Shown piece after piece: positions 16,414 to 26,133 of a stretch of 64,000 bases of DNA (position 1 is its first letter; each line of letters begins with the position of its first letter). The notes beneath the pieces were generated by a model. It worked only from the letters and a program-made list of their open reading frames with translations, did not search any database and had not been told where the DNA came from. Source of the DNA: Bacteriovoracaceae bacterium (lineage in GTDB: Bacteria > Bdellovibrionota > Bacteriovoracia > Bacteriovoracales > Bacteriovoracaceae); NCBI GenBank assembly GCA_023701435.1, contig JAMPXB010000005.1, positions 62,001 to 126,000 on the forward strand, read 5' to 3'. A program made the translations under genes and the position numbers.

Positions 16414-18231
16414 ATGCTACAAGGAACAAGGACTTTAGGAAGGATTCTAAAGTTAAGAGTACAAAAAACCCCTGACCGTTATGCCATTGGTTGGATAGAG
16501 AATAACGAAGTCAAAAATCTCTCCTTCAAAGAATACAAAAATACAATTGAAGTCTTAGTCAGTGCCTTTCATAAAATAGGCATCATGGTTGGCGATAAAG
16601 TTGCTATCCTCGCGCAGACTTGTAAAGAATGGCATCTATTGGACATGGCCACCATGTGTTCAAGAAGTTGTTTGGTACCAATTTATCCAAGTTACCTTCC
16701 AGAAGAGATTAATTACATCTTTACCCATTCAGATTGCTCGGTTCTGATTGTTGAAAATGACAAGCAAATGGAAAAGGTTCTTCCAGTTATCAAGGAATGG
16801 AAAAACCTGAAAATGGTCATCTCCATCCATGAACTCTCTGAAGAAACACTTAAAAAATTCAGAAACTCTTATCCCTATTTTACTTACAAAGAACTTCTTC
16901 GCCTTGGTAAAGAAGAATTAAAGGCCCAACCGGACCTGCTGGAAAATCATATTCAAAACCAGCTGCCTGAGGAATACGCCTCCATTATTTATACCTCAGG
17001 AACAACCGGTGAACCTAAAGGAGCGGTCATCACTCAGCATGCTATGACCAGCATGTTGCTTAATGTGGAAGCTACTATCAAGGGGGCATTCAGTGCCAAT
17101 GACAAAACGATGGTTTTTCTTCCGCTCTCCCATGTGCTTGGCCGCTGCGATTCACTTCTTCCGTTAGTCTTTGGCTGGCAAGCTGTTTACGCCGAATCAA
17201 TGGAAAAACTTGTGGGTAATCTGCAGGTAGTGAAACCCACTGTCATGATTGCTGTTCCGCGGGTTTTTGAAAAAATTTATTCCGCCATTCTGGAACAAGT
17301 CAATCAAGGCAGCATGTTTGAAAAGCAAGCCTTTAAATATGCCGTTAAAGTAGCTGAAAAATATTTCGCCAAGATCGATAAAGATCTCTCACCGACCGCG
17401 ACAGAAATTTTAGAATATAAAATGGTTTCCAAGGTCGTTTTCTCCAAGATCTATAATCGTTTTGGAGGACGCATCAGATACTTCGTTTCTGGTGGAGCTC
17501 CCCTTTCACCAGAAATCATTAAGTTCCTGAGATACGCCAATCTTACGATTCTCGAAGGTTATGGATTGACCGAGACAGTGGCACCTTGCTGCCTCAATCC
17601 TCTTTCCAAACAAGTTCCAGGCACCGTGGGTAGACCAATGGGAGATGTGCAGTTCACCTTTGGGCCGGATAAAGAGATCAAGATCAAAACGGAAGCAATG
17701 CTTAAGGAATATTACAAGAATCCTGAGGCTACGGCGGAAGCTATTAAAGATGGTTGGTTTTATACTGGCGACATCGGCGAGTTTACACCGGATGGCTACC
17801 TCCGGATTACCGATCGTAAAAAAGACATCATTATCACCAGTGGTGGTAAAAATGTGGCCCCTCAGAAGATTGAAAACATCGCTAAAACCAAGCCGCATAT
17901 TTCCCATTTAGTTGTAGTGGGCGAAAAGAAAAACTATCTGACGGCCTTGGTAGGCATTGAAAAAGAACGTTTCCTGCCGATGTTGGAAGAACTTGAATTG
18001 CCAACAGACTGCTCAGTCATGGACCTGGCCATCCATCCAAAGGTCAAGGAAGTGATTCAAAACGAGATCAACGAAATTAACCAGGATCTGGCGCAATTTG
18101 AGACAATCAAGAAGTTCACCATCGTCACGGAAGAATTTACAACTGATAACTTCCTGACGCCCTCCCTAAAAATAAAGCGCAAGGTTGTAGTGGAAAGATA
18201 TAAGACCCAAATAGAAGCGATGTATGCATAG
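16414..18231 (+). CDS. long-chain acyl-CoA synthetase (AMP-forming)
   Basis: Activates fatty acids to acyl-CoA through an acyl-AMP intermediate. The 605-residue ANL-superfamily enzyme shows the AMP-binding loop IIYTSGTTGEPKGAV (about 195), FLPLSHVLGR, the GYGLTETVAPCC motif (about 385), WFYTGDIGEF (about 450) and DRKKDIIITSGGKNVAPQKIE (about 470), the last two characteristic of FadD/long-chain types. Two in-frame ATGs are close together. The second, at 16414, lies eight bases after AAGGA (16401-16405), whereas the first (16405) overlaps that site, so the second is preferred. Stands alone between converging and separate units. Confidence 0.93.
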   Translation: MLQGTRTLGRILKLRVQKTPDRYAIGWIENNEVKNLSFKEYKNTIEVLVSAFHKIGIMVGDKVAILAQTCKEWHLLDMATMCSRSCLVPIYPSYLPEEINYIFTHSDCSVLIVENDKQMEKVLPVIKEWKNLKMVISIHELSEETLKKFRNSYPYFTYKELLRLGKEELKAQPDLLENHIQNQLPEEYASIIYTSGTTGEPKGAVITQHAMTSMLLNVEATIKGAFSANDKTMVFLPLSHVLGRCDSLLPLVFGWQAVYAESMEKLVGNLQVVKPTVMIAVPRVFEKIYSAILEQVNQGSMFEKQAFKYAVKVAEKYFAKIDKDLSPTATEILEYKMVSKVVFSKIYNRFGGRIRYFVSGGAPLSPEIIKFLRYANLTILEGYGLTETVAPCCLNPLSKQVPGTVGRPMGDVQFTFGPDKEIKIKTEAMLKEYYKNPEATAEAIKDGWFYTGDIGEFTPDGYLRITDRKKDIIITSGGKNVAPQKIENIAKTKPHISHLVVVGEKKNYLTALVGIEKERFLPMLEELELPTDCSVMDLAIHPKVKEVIQNEINEINQDLAQFETIKKFTIVTEEFTTDNFLTPSLKIKRKVVVERYKTQIEAMYA

Positions 18232-18324
18232 CGACACACCACAAATTTCTGGAAGTTAGCAGACCCTATCAGTCAACCGCTTACATTTATTTAGTTGCAC
18301 AGCATAAATTAATAGAATTCTTCT

Positions 18325-18353
18325 TTGACATAAGCAGCTAACTGCTTTAAAAA
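18325..18353 (+). promoter_or_regulatory. rpoZ promoter with palindromic spacer
   Basis: TTGACA (18325-18330), 17 bases, TAAAAA (18348-18353). The spacer holds a perfect inverted repeat, AAGCAG-CTAA-CTGCTT (18332-18347), filling almost the whole space between -35 and -10, a natural place for a repressor or MerR-type activator. Confidence 0.6.
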
Positions 18354-18384
18354 TGAAGTTTCTTAATCCCCAAGAGGTATTCAT

Positions 18385-18597
18385 ATGGCAAGAGTCACAG
18401 TCGAAGATTGTTTAGAACATGTTGAAAATCGTTACGAGCTAGTTCATTTAACTGCTAAGCGAGTAAAGCAACTTCGTGAAGGTGATGATGCTCAAGTTAG
18501 AAGCAAGAACAAAGAAGTTGTTACTGCTCTAAGAGAAATCGCTGCTGGAAAAGTTAAGCATACAGTTAAGAGCGAATACGATTCAGACGAGTTCTAA
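18385..18597 (+). CDS. rpoZ: RNA polymerase omega subunit
   Basis: A 70-residue omega subunit that helps assemble and stabilise the beta-prime subunit. [30 protein letters not shown] is the conserved RpoZ N-terminus, and [17 protein letters not shown] its second block, ending in an acidic tail. AAGAGGT precedes ATG. It has its own promoter and terminator, unlike the common gmk-rpoZ-spoT arrangement. Confidence 0.97.
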   Translation: MARVTVEDCLEHVENRYELVHLTAKRVKQLREGDDAQVRSKNKEVVTALREIAAGKVKHTVKSEYDSDEF

Positions 18598-18621
18598 TTT
18601 TTTTTAAAAAAGAATTAAATC

Positions 18622-18648
18622 AAAGCCACCTTCGGGTGGCTTTTTTTA
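18622..18648 (+). terminator. Terminator after rpoZ
   Basis: AAAGCCACC, TTCG tetraloop, GGTGGCTTT, then a run of T. On the opposite strand it is also followed by T-rich sequence, so it may serve the converging gene that ends at 18646. Confidence 0.93.
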
Positions 18649-19227
18649 TTGCACGTAAAGAATTCCAAGATCTTTATAAGCACACATTGTTGGGGCTTCT
18701 GCTTTCTGGCACTGAAAGGGCATGTTAAAGGCTTCTGTCTTAGTTTCTTTACCAGCCTGGATCGTTGTAATGGTCTTTAAATCATTTGATAGCTTTATCC
18801 CTGATTCTTGCTTCCACTCCATATTCTGAAACTTCTCAAAGAGCATTTTAAGCTCGGGATAAAGATCTGATTCATGTGAAATTCGATAATCATTTAAGAC
18901 CAGAAAAGATCTATGGGGCGTCTTATCAGATAAATCATTAAAGCTTGAATTTTTCTTCTTTAAAAAATCATCAACCGTCTTAATCTTTTTAAGAATTTCA
19001 TCCAGCCGCTTAAGGTCCTCAGGGGAAATCTTGCTGGCTTTTAAAGTAAAGGACCCCAAAGAATAAGACTTCTCCTTATCAAAGAAATTAGATCTTTTCT
19101 CATAGAGAGCGTTTTTAGAATTAACCGTAAATTTTTGGACCGAACTTCCATCAGGAGAACTATGGTACTGTGACAAGGTTGCGGCCTGGGCGAAGTTAAT
19201 CAAAAGAATAAGCCATAAGAACTTCAT
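18646..19227 (-). CDS. secreted hypothetical protein
   Basis: A 193-residue protein with a signal peptide (MKFLWLILLINFAQAA). The mature part is mixed alpha/beta with a lysine-rich helical middle (LKRLDEILKKIKTVDDFLKKK) and two cysteines near the end (MPFQCQKAEAPTMCAYKD). I recognise no domain. Its ATG overlaps the stop of the upstream metalloprotease gene by four bases (ATGA), so the two are translated together and it may be an inhibitor, chaperone or partner of that protease (inference). Confidence 0.75.
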   Translation of the reverse strand: MKFLWLILLINFAQAATLSQYHSSPDGSSVQKFTVNSKNALYEKRSNFFDKEKSYSLGSFTLKASKISPEDLKRLDEILKKIKTVDDFLKKKNSSFNDLSDKTPHRSFLVLNDYRISHESDLYPELKMLFEKFQNMEWKQESGIKLSNDLKTITTIQAGKETKTEAFNMPFQCQKAEAPTMCAYKDLGILYVQ

Positions 19228-21167
19228 TTCGGAACTCCAAGGTAATAACTGTCGTCATAACACTTTTCAGGAACATTACAGCTACCATTCCGGTTATTTT
19301 TATAAGCAAAGTCAGCGCATTCCTGGTAGCCCGCAGATTGTCCAGGGCAAGTACCTTCCAGAATTTTATGAAAGTGACCAGGCTGAAGAAGACTTTCAAT
19401 TTGCGGCTCAGTGGTAAAATAAAGAACGTTGTCACTTACTTGGGGACTACTAAACTTTTTATCAGTTTGAGTGCTCAAGGGTCTACTACCCCTTGGACAA
19501 GTATTACCCATTTTAGGACTCATTACTTTTTTAACAATCGATTCTTTCGTCTGCAAACATTCCTTATCTCCGGCGGGACAACTACAGGAGACTTCATAGC
19601 GTTCAACAAAATACTGTGGAGCTTGCTGCTGGCTGGACACTATTCTACTTTCTACCACAAAGTTTCTTTCAGAATTAACTTTTAAGATCATTGCCTTGGA
19701 TGGGTCTCTAAGATTTGCGGATGAAACAAGAATAATATTTTTACAATACTGTGCTCGGAAACGGTAATCAATTACATTCAAGGCAGTCTGTCCGGTATAG
19801 AGTTTTTTTATGTCCTCATTGGAAGACTTCATAACACTGGAACAAGGCAGAGATTTACAATCACAAGAGAGGTTTTGTGGTACCGCTTTATTAAAAACAC
19901 TCAGCTCTCTCATTATTGATGGCGCTTTAGTAACGACCCGGCAATTCCACATATCACCGTACTTTTCGCGCGTTTCTCCATACTCATCACAAAGTCCCAG
20001 GAGATGGAGCATTTCGTGAGTAATGGTATCGCAATCTACGTCTTCTGCGTAGCTAGCGGCATTGGTGCCAAAATCAGGTCCCTCAACTGTAATGACATTT
20101 TCTTTCGGACGTTGTTTACGGGGTAATCCGTTAATTTCTTCCTGGGTCATGATCGTCAGTTCTAATAATTCACCCTGTGGCCCTTTCATGTAGGGTGAAG
20201 CTTTCGCCAGGCAATTCTTCGACCTGTTCATCATTTCTTGCGGACTAAGCCGTCCAGAACCAGACTGAAACTTCACATTAACTATTGCCTGATAATTTCC
20301 ATCATTTTTTCTTTTTAAAAGGTAGTCACCGGTACCGTAGTAGTTAGAGTTAAGTTGCTCGAAAACTCTATGATCTCCAGGTCTAAGCGGCTGACAAGTG
20401 GCAACCTTATTGATTTTTTCTACCCGATGAATGATTTCTTCAATGGGTTTTAAATCATCCTCAGGCTTGCATTCAAGCATCTTGGTTAACTCTTCAGATC
20501 CTTTATCCCCATAGATATAACCAAACATCTGATTAAGATTATTAAGAACTGCTGTTCTCTTTGGAGAAACTCGTTCCACATTTAAAATGTCAGTATTGAC
20601 CAGCATGTAATTTTGCACGTACTGCTTGGCTTCGTTCCGGCTCAGTTGCATGAAAACATTTTCAATATTTTCGCCAACAACTTTATCAAATTCTGAAACT
20701 TTGTAGGTCTTGTTGTTATAAGTGAAGCTTTGGCCTAACTTACTTGGATCAATTTCTTTCTTGGCGATTTTTTCTTCTAAATACTCTTCCGGGGATTGTT
20801 TGGCCTGGCTGCGTAATTTCTTTTCGAAAGTAGCCTCAATCTTTTCACCCATTTTGGTATCAATATAAGATCCCGAGGTAAAACAAAAGTCATGCTTAGA
20901 AGCAGGACACTCCTCATTTTTATATTTTGATATTTGTTGGGAGACACTGTGACGAAAGTCTTCTACACATTTTAAAATTTCGGACTCGGAAAGATTCCGC
21001 TTTTTAACATCGGCAAAGACATCCGGCTTTAATTGCAGTTTGGCGCTAGAGTCCAGAGATATTTCTATTGGAATTCTGGTGGACGAACATGCCCATTCAG
21101 CGCTGACTGCAATAGTACGCGTTGGTGCAAACACGAGCAAACAGCTCAAGATAATGAATCTCATCAT
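19224..21167 (-). CDS. secreted zinc metalloprotease-like protein
   Basis: A 647-residue exported protein (signal peptide about 1-21). Residues 384-394 read HEMLHLLGLCD, a HExxHxxGxxD zinc site in which the third ligand is probably Asp394, followed by EYGETREKYGDMWNC and a possible Met-turn in SIMREL. A helical region of about 300 residues precedes the site. About 20 cysteines in the mature chain suggest disulfides, fitting an extracellular enzyme. The family is not one I can name. Likely roles are prey or matrix protein digestion. It heads a two-gene unit with the gene at 18646. ATGATG start, AGGA upstream. Confidence 0.75.
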   Translation of the reverse strand: MMRFIILSCLLVFAPTRTIAVSAEWACSSTRIPIEISLDSSAKLQLKPDVFADVKKRNLSESEILKCVEDFRHSVSQQISKYKNEECPASKHDFCFTSGSYIDTKMGEKIEATFEKKLRSQAKQSPEEYLEEKIAKKEIDPSKLGQSFTYNNKTYKVSEFDKVVGENIENVFMQLSRNEAKQYVQNYMLVNTDILNVERVSPKRTAVLNNLNQMFGYIYGDKGSEELTKMLECKPEDDLKPIEEIIHRVEKINKVATCQPLRPGDHRVFEQLNSNYYGTGDYLLKRKNDGNYQAIVNVKFQSGSGRLSPQEMMNRSKNCLAKASPYMKGPQGELLELTIMTQEEINGLPRKQRPKENVITVEGPDFGTNAASYAEDVDCDTITHEMLHLLGLCDEYGETREKYGDMWNCRVVTKAPSIMRELSVFNKAVPQNLSCDCKSLPCSSVMKSSNEDIKKLYTGQTALNVIDYRFRAQYCKNIILVSSANLRDPSKAMILKVNSERNFVVESRIVSSQQQAPQYFVERYEVSCSCPAGDKECLQTKESIVKKVMSPKMGNTCPRGSRPLSTQTDKKFSSPQVSDNVLYFTTEPQIESLLQPGHFHKILEGTCPGQSAGYQECADFAYKNNRNGSCNVPEKCYDDSYYLGVPK

Positions 21168-21260
21168 AATCCTACCCTTAGATCAAATACGGGAAATACC
21201 CGTCCTTTAATAATAAGGGATAGATGGAATATCGATGATACGGGCAATATGTGCAGGACC

Positions 21261-21287
21261 AAAAAAAAGGGACCCGAAGGTCCCTTT
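21261..21287 (-). terminator. Terminator after lon
   Basis: On the minus strand AAGGGACC, TTCG tetraloop, GGTCCCTT, then TTTTTTTT. It starts four bases past the lon stop and separates lon from the metalloprotease pair downstream. Confidence 0.93.
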
Positions 21288-21290
21288 CCA

Positions 21291-23873
21291 TTATTTGCTT
21301 TTAAGAGCTATTTTCAACACTTCATCAAAGTGTTTTACAGGATGGAAACGCATGCCTTTACGGTGACGTTCAGGCACTTCCTTAAGATCCTTCTCATTCT
21401 GCCAAGGCATAATGATTTCTTTAATCCCTGCTCGCTTAGCGGCTAGAACTTTTTCCTTAATACCACCGACCGGCAATACTTTCCCTGTCAGGCTTAATTC
21501 ACCGGTCATGGCGACATCGCCTCTCACCATTTGGTGAGTAGCAAGACTGTACAAGGCCAGGGCCATCGTAATACCCGCAGAAGGTCCGTCCTTGGGAGTT
21601 GCTCCGGCCGGTAGGTGCAAGTGGATTTCATGGGTGGCCAGGAAGTCAGTTGCTTCTTCCGGATTTGGTGCTGGTACATTAGAAGTGGCCGGAACCGCTT
21701 GTTCATTTTTCGCCGGCTTCTTAGTTGCTTTCTTAGTGATCTTTTTCGATTTGGCAGCTTCTTCTTCAATTTGTGACTGAAGAACGCGCTTCACATAACT
21801 GTATGCGAGGTTAGCTGATTCTCCCATTACATCACCAAGTTGTCCGGTAAGCTTGAACCCTTTACCTTTAAGTGGAATTGATTCAACAAAAAGAATATCT
21901 CCACCGAAAGCTGTCCAGGCAAGGCCTGTCACAATTCCTGGCATCAGAGGTTTTTGGGCCATGTCTGTTTCAAAACGTTTAGGTCCAAGAACATTTTCCA
22001 GGTCAGCAGCAGTTGGTGAGAACTTTTTAAAGCGCTTGTTGGATACTTTTTCCAGAGCGGCACGACGGCACAACTTAGCAATAAGCTGTTCCATAACTCG
22101 TACACCTGGTTCGCGGGCATAATCTGAAACCAGTGATTTCAACACCGGTGCACCCAGTGAGAATTCTTTTGCCAACAGACCATGTTTCTTTAATTGCTTT
22201 GGAATAACCCATTTAGTGGCAATCGATAGTTTTTCTTCAATAGTGTAACCAGAGAGCTCAATGAGCTCCATACGGTCAAGCAGGGCTTCCGGAATTTCAC
22301 CAACATAGTTAGCGGTAGCAATGAAGAGCACTTTTGAAAGATCAAATGGAACATCCAGATAGTTATCAATGAATGTTTTGTTCTGTTCAGGATCCAGTAC
22401 TTCCAGGAGAGCTGAAGCAGGATCGCCCTGATAAGACTTTCCAATTTTATCAATCTCATCCAGCATAATAACTGGATTATTAACTTCTACTCTCTTCAGT
22501 GCCTGAATAATCTTACCTGGCATAGCACCAACATAAGTTCTTCTATGACCTTTGATTTCTGCTTCGTCCTTCATTCCTCCCAAAGAGAAACGATAGAATT
22601 TACGACCTAAAGCCTTGGCAATGGAATGGCCTAAAGACGTTTTACCAACACCAGGGGGACCCGCAAGACATAGAATTGTGCCATCATACTCAGGCTTAAG
22701 TTTTCTGACGGCCAGAAACTCCATGATTCTTTCTTTTGGCTTTTCCAGACCATAGTGATCCTTCTCGAGAATTTTTTTAGCGGCTTCAATATCAACCATA
22801 TCATCAGATGCTTTGCTCCAAGGAAGCTGAGTCATCCAGTTAAGATAGGTTCTGGTCACATTGTATTCAGGAGAAGAATCAGGAATGGACTCTAAGCGCT
22901 CCATTTCTTCCAAAGCCGCCTTGTTGGCTTCTTCCGGTAATTGAGCTTCCTCGATACCTTCCTTAATCTTTTTTAAGTCCTTGGCCTTATCATCTTCATC
23001 CATACCAAGTTCATTACGAATTACTTTCAGCTGCTCGCGCAAGAAGTACTCGCGCTGATATTTGTTAACTTTATCATTCACTTCATCAGTGATTTTCTTT
23101 TGAATATCAGCAACGTCTTTTTCGCGCTTTAAATATACAAGCAATTTGGCAAAACGTTTCTTAACAATCAATGTTTCCAGGAAATCCTGAGCTTCAGGCA
23201 CATCCAAAGAAAGCGCGAAAGCTACTAAGTCGGCCAAAGACCCCGGAGAAGGAGAATTAAGCATGGCAAGCTTCATCTCTTCATTGAAGTACGGATTGAT
23301 TTCAGAAAGTTTTTTAACCTGATTGATTACCGAACGAGTGTAAGCATCAAGCTCTTCATCAGGCTCATGGATATCATTGAAGACTTCTGTTTTGGCAATC
23401 AGAAGTGGAGCATCAGCAGTGTACTCTACTGCACGATAGCGCTTCATCCCGTGAACCAAAAGATTAACAGAACCATCTGGCAGTTTCAGCTTCTTAATAA
23501 CTTTACACAACACCCCTACTTTATAAATATCTTTCGGGGTGATGCCCTTGGGTGCCAGATCAGACGTTGGAGTTACGGAATACTCTTCTTCCTCGTCCTC
23601 ATCCTCGTAACTGATTTGTTCTTCACCCATTTCGTGCAGAACATTTTCCTGATTTTCACCGAAATCCTTAAACTTCACGAGATTCAGAGCAACGTAATTG
23701 TTCTTGGTCAGATAACTATCAAGCTCAGGAGTATACTTATCTTCTGAGAGGATAATCGGTGCAATCATTCCCGGGAAGATGGGACTATTCACAATAGGAA
23801 TAATCACCACCTCTGAGGGTAATTCAGCCACTGAGTGTGATGATGTATTTGCTTTCGCATTTTTTTTAGACAT
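21291..23873 (-). CDS. lon: ATP-dependent Lon protease
   Basis: Degrades misfolded and regulatory proteins in the cytoplasm. The 860-residue product has the N-terminal LAN domain (about 20-240), Walker A GPPGVGKT (405-412), Walker B VIMLDEID (468-475), and the protease dyad Ser765 (PKDGPSAG) with Lys808 (GGIKEK). Two oddities: a very acidic insert near residues 85-98 (EDEDEEEEY), and a lysine/alanine/proline-rich insert of about 40 residues (703-745) between the AAA+ and protease domains, just before the [14 protein letters not shown] strand. Active residues are intact. The AMIN-protein gene lies 15 bases upstream in the same unit. ATG preceded by AAGGA. Confidence 0.98.
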   Translation of the reverse strand: MSKKNAKANTSSHSVAELPSEVVIIPIVNSPIFPGMIAPIILSEDKYTPELDSYLTKNNYVALNLVKFKDFGENQENVLHEMGEEQISYEDEDEEEEYSVTPTSDLAPKGITPKDIYKVGVLCKVIKKLKLPDGSVNLLVHGMKRYRAVEYTADAPLLIAKTEVFNDIHEPDEELDAYTRSVINQVKKLSEINPYFNEEMKLAMLNSPSPGSLADLVAFALSLDVPEAQDFLETLIVKKRFAKLLVYLKREKDVADIQKKITDEVNDKVNKYQREYFLREQLKVIRNELGMDEDDKAKDLKKIKEGIEEAQLPEEANKAALEEMERLESIPDSSPEYNVTRTYLNWMTQLPWSKASDDMVDIEAAKKILEKDHYGLEKPKERIMEFLAVRKLKPEYDGTILCLAGPPGVGKTSLGHSIAKALGRKFYRFSLGGMKDEAEIKGHRRTYVGAMPGKIIQALKRVEVNNPVIMLDEIDKIGKSYQGDPASALLEVLDPEQNKTFIDNYLDVPFDLSKVLFIATANYVGEIPEALLDRMELIELSGYTIEEKLSIATKWVIPKQLKKHGLLAKEFSLGAPVLKSLVSDYAREPGVRVMEQLIAKLCRRAALEKVSNKRFKKFSPTAADLENVLGPKRFETDMAQKPLMPGIVTGLAWTAFGGDILFVESIPLKGKGFKLTGQLGDVMGESANLAYSYVKRVLQSQIEEEAAKSKKITKKATKKPAKNEQAVPATSNVPAPNPEEATDFLATHEIHLHLPAGATPKDGPSAGITMALALYSLATHQMVRGDVAMTGELSLTGKVLPVGGIKEKVLAAKRAGIKEIIMPWQNEKDLKEVPERHRKGMRFHPVKHFDEVLKIALKSK

Positions 23874-23888
23874 GTCTTTTCCTTGTGG

Positions 23889-24356
23889 TTATCGAATATC
23901 GATCACTAAGCGGCCAGGGTTTTCCAAATAAAAAATATCAAAACTTGATTTTCCTTTAAGGGTCATTTCCATTGTCATGGTTTTGCCATCCACGCTGATA
24001 AAATCAATCGCCTTAACATACTTGGAATTTTTAAGTTTCGGCTGAGTGGTGGAAATTGCTGTGTCAAAAAAATCAACGGATATTTTTTTGTCAGCAGTTA
24101 TATGTCCATAAAGCTTTGGAACAGAAGGACTGCTAAAGTCGACCACAACACGCTCATAGCCTCGGCCATTTACAGTCGAATTTCTAACCGCAGTGATACT
24201 GGAAGACTTCACATTGGAGTTCAAATGAAAAACCCCGGAATCCAAAAAAATGGACTTCTTTCTGGGTGAAACTTTCCAGATGCGCTCCTCCATCAGGTTT
24301 TGTGCCAGAACAGGGGTTACTGCCAGTAAGCATAGCAAAAATAAACTCAACTTCAT
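23889..24356 (-). CDS. exported AMIN-domain protein
   Basis: A 155-residue protein with a signal peptide (cleavage after VLA, about residue 18) and one AMIN domain: GYERVVVDFSSPSVPKLYGHI, KKISVDFFDTA, YVKAIDFISVDGKTMTMEMTLKG and a final FYLENPGRLVIDIR. AMIN domains bind peptidoglycan or periplasmic assemblies, as in PilQ and amidases. It is cotranscribed with lon from a promoter inside the upstream gene's tail. AAGGAG precedes ATG. Function unknown. Confidence 0.82.
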   Translation of the reverse strand: MKLSLFLLCLLAVTPVLAQNLMEERIWKVSPRKKSIFLDSGVFHLNSNVKSSSITAVRNSTVNGRGYERVVVDFSSPSVPKLYGHITADKKISVDFFDTAISTTQPKLKNSKYVKAIDFISVDGKTMTMEMTLKGKSSFDIFYLENPGRLVIDIR

Positions 24357-24388
24357 TCAAGCACTCCTTAATTGAGATGGACTAAGTT

Positions 24389-24417
24389 ATTTTAATAAAA
24401 AGGATAGGTTAAGACAA
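24389..24417 (-). promoter_or_regulatory. Promoter of the AMIN-lon unit
   Basis: On the minus strand TTGTCT (24417-24412), 17 bases, TAAAAT (24394-24389). The -35 box lies inside the final codons of the neighbouring gene. It matches a vegetative promoter and shows no heat-shock consensus. Confidence 0.55.
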
Positions 24418-26109
24418 AAATTTCTTATTGAATTTAAGAAGAGATGAGGAAAAGAGGACGAGAATGAATCCAAGGGCCATAAGTGGGAGTGAGTTACCAG
24501 GGCCATCATTCGGAGGATCTATTGTTCCACAGGCTGCTCCGGTTGCTCCAGCAGCTGCCGCCGATGCGGTAGAATCACTGATGGTTCGGGCCTTATTAAC
24601 TGGATAAGTAAAAGGAGCATCCAAACAAGAGGCATTGTCCGACAAAACTGCTCCGCTATCCAACAGAGGACTTAAACCTTGGGGTGTCATCTCCCATAAG
24701 GATGCAACGAATAGATATGGTAAGTACTGATCACTGGAGAACTCACCAAAAGAGGGAAATGTTTGAGCAATATAAGAACCAGTAAGCAATCTTGAACGTA
24801 TGCTGACTTCAAAGGTATTGCTGGTGTTAACAGAACTTAGTGGAACTTCAGAGCTAAAATCTGTTTGATACGTTTCCGTATCCGAGAAATAGGACAGACC
24901 TCGAAAGGCATTGCTGACAGTCGTGCCATTCATCTTCACGCTCATTTCATATTCCAACTGGGAGCCTAAAGGATAGGAAACCAGGGCCAGCTTCAGGTAT
25001 TTGCTGCTTCCACTCAATTCATTAAAAGCCGAAAGATCAATGGAAAAGACATCTGAATTTGACCAGACAGAGGATGTTGGTTTACGAAACCATCCCACGA
25101 ATGATTTTTCATATTTGGGCTCGTCGGCAAAGTCATAAATATTGAGTGCGGTAAAAGTACTTTGGAGCTTTCGTAAACTGTATTCTTTATCAGATCGCAG
25201 ACTGCAATTAATGGTAACCGTTCCTACGTCAACACTTGGCTGATAATGAGAAAGATTAACTCCATGAGGTTTACCATCAAATTCACTGCCACAGGCCGTA
25301 AAAAAGGAGCCAACATAGGCTGCCGGACAGAATTCATCTTGCACGTTGGAAAAATAACCAGGTAAGGAGTTGGGATTTTTAATAGGTGAAGTATAGAGAT
25401 AGTAAGTATCTTCCAGATCCAATCCATCCAACGAGAAATAGCCGGTATCATCGGAAATTGCACCGCTGGCCTGACCGGTTTTTCTTGAAATGGCCTGAAC
25501 ATGAGCACCGAGAACACCTACATTATTTCCACCCTTAACAAATCCAGAAATACGTCCATATTCGGTATCGTATTTCTTCCGAATTCCGCTCCTATCATCA
25601 AAAGCTACGGTACTTTGCCCGGAAAAGGAGGAATAAAACATCGAGGAGTCTAAAACTTCGGAATGGGAAAGACCGAATAGGTGGCCAATTTCATGGGTAA
25701 CCACATCCCCTAAAAACACCTGCCCCGTGGGATAAAGTCCCGGAGTGGCCTGGAACAAGTAATCATCATTTAGTGAAATGACTGCACTTTGAATGGCCCC
25801 AGCTGAATTGTATGTGAGTTCTGTCACACCCAACACCGCCGAACCATAAGGATAATTTGAAACAAACTTGATTTGGTTGATGGAAGAATTAACAGAGTTG
25901 ATGGTGGCACTGGAGCTTGCATTCCACTCATTCATAGAATCTTGAATTATGTTTTTGATTTGAGTTGAGCTCAAGTCAGAAGTATTGGTCTGAATGACCA
26001 TGGGTACGGTCGGATTAGACCAATATAACTCATCACCTGCAGGAGTCAGTGAAGTCTGATTGGCCCATGAGAGGGTTGAAAATAAGAATAAAAAAAGGCC
26101 TAAATACAT
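24409..26109 (-). CDS. surface matrixin-like metalloprotease with C-terminal anchor
   Basis: A 566-residue exported protein (signal peptide about 1-16). The metzincin zinc site HEIGHLFGLSH is at 139-149, with the Met-turn methionine at 157 (SSMFY). The preceding YWSNPTVPMVIQTN and LSLNDD-type strands fit the matrixin fold. Residues 185-245 (GFVKGGNNVGVLGAHVQAI) look like a carboxypeptidase-regulatory-like beta domain. An alanine-rich linker leads to GPGNSLPLMALGFILVLF and a basic end, a transmembrane tail resembling bacterial C-terminal sorting tags. It should be a cell-surface or shed protease. It follows the gene at 26134 after 24 bases. Confidence 0.88.
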   Translation of the reverse strand: MYLGLFLFLFSTLSWANQTSLTPAGDELYWSNPTVPMVIQTNTSDLSSTQIKNIIQDSMNEWNASSSATINSVNSSINQIKFVSNYPYGSAVLGVTELTYNSAGAIQSAVISLNDDYLFQATPGLYPTGQVFLGDVVTHEIGHLFGLSHSEVLDSSMFYSSFSGQSTVAFDDRSGIRKKYDTEYGRISGFVKGGNNVGVLGAHVQAISRKTGQASGAISDDTGYFSLDGLDLEDTYYLYTSPIKNPNSLPGYFSNVQDEFCPAAYVGSFFTACGSEFDGKPHGVNLSHYQPSVDVGTVTINCSLRSDKEYSLRKLQSTFTALNIYDFADEPKYEKSFVGWFRKPTSSVWSNSDVFSIDLSAFNELSGSSKYLKLALVSYPLGSQLEYEMSVKMNGTTVSNAFRGLSYFSDTETYQTDFSSEVPLSSVNTSNTFEVSIRSRLLTGSYIAQTFPSFGEFSSDQYLPYLFVASLWEMTPQGLSPLLDSGAVLSDNASCLDAPFTYPVNKARTISDSTASAAAAGATGAACGTIDPPNDGPGNSLPLMALGFILVLFSSSLLKFNKKFLS

Positions 26110-26133
26110 TTCAATCCATTGAAATGAGTTTAA

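Noticed and set aside
17506-17907. 133-residue minus-strand open frame
   Set aside because: Antisense to the conserved motifs of the acyl-CoA synthetase, which are certain.
18232-18324. possible terminator after the acyl-CoA synthetase
   Set aside because: No hairpin with a T tract could be found in the gap.
19338-19685. 115-residue plus-strand open frame
   Set aside because: Antisense within the zinc metalloprotease; no ribosome site or protein-like composition.
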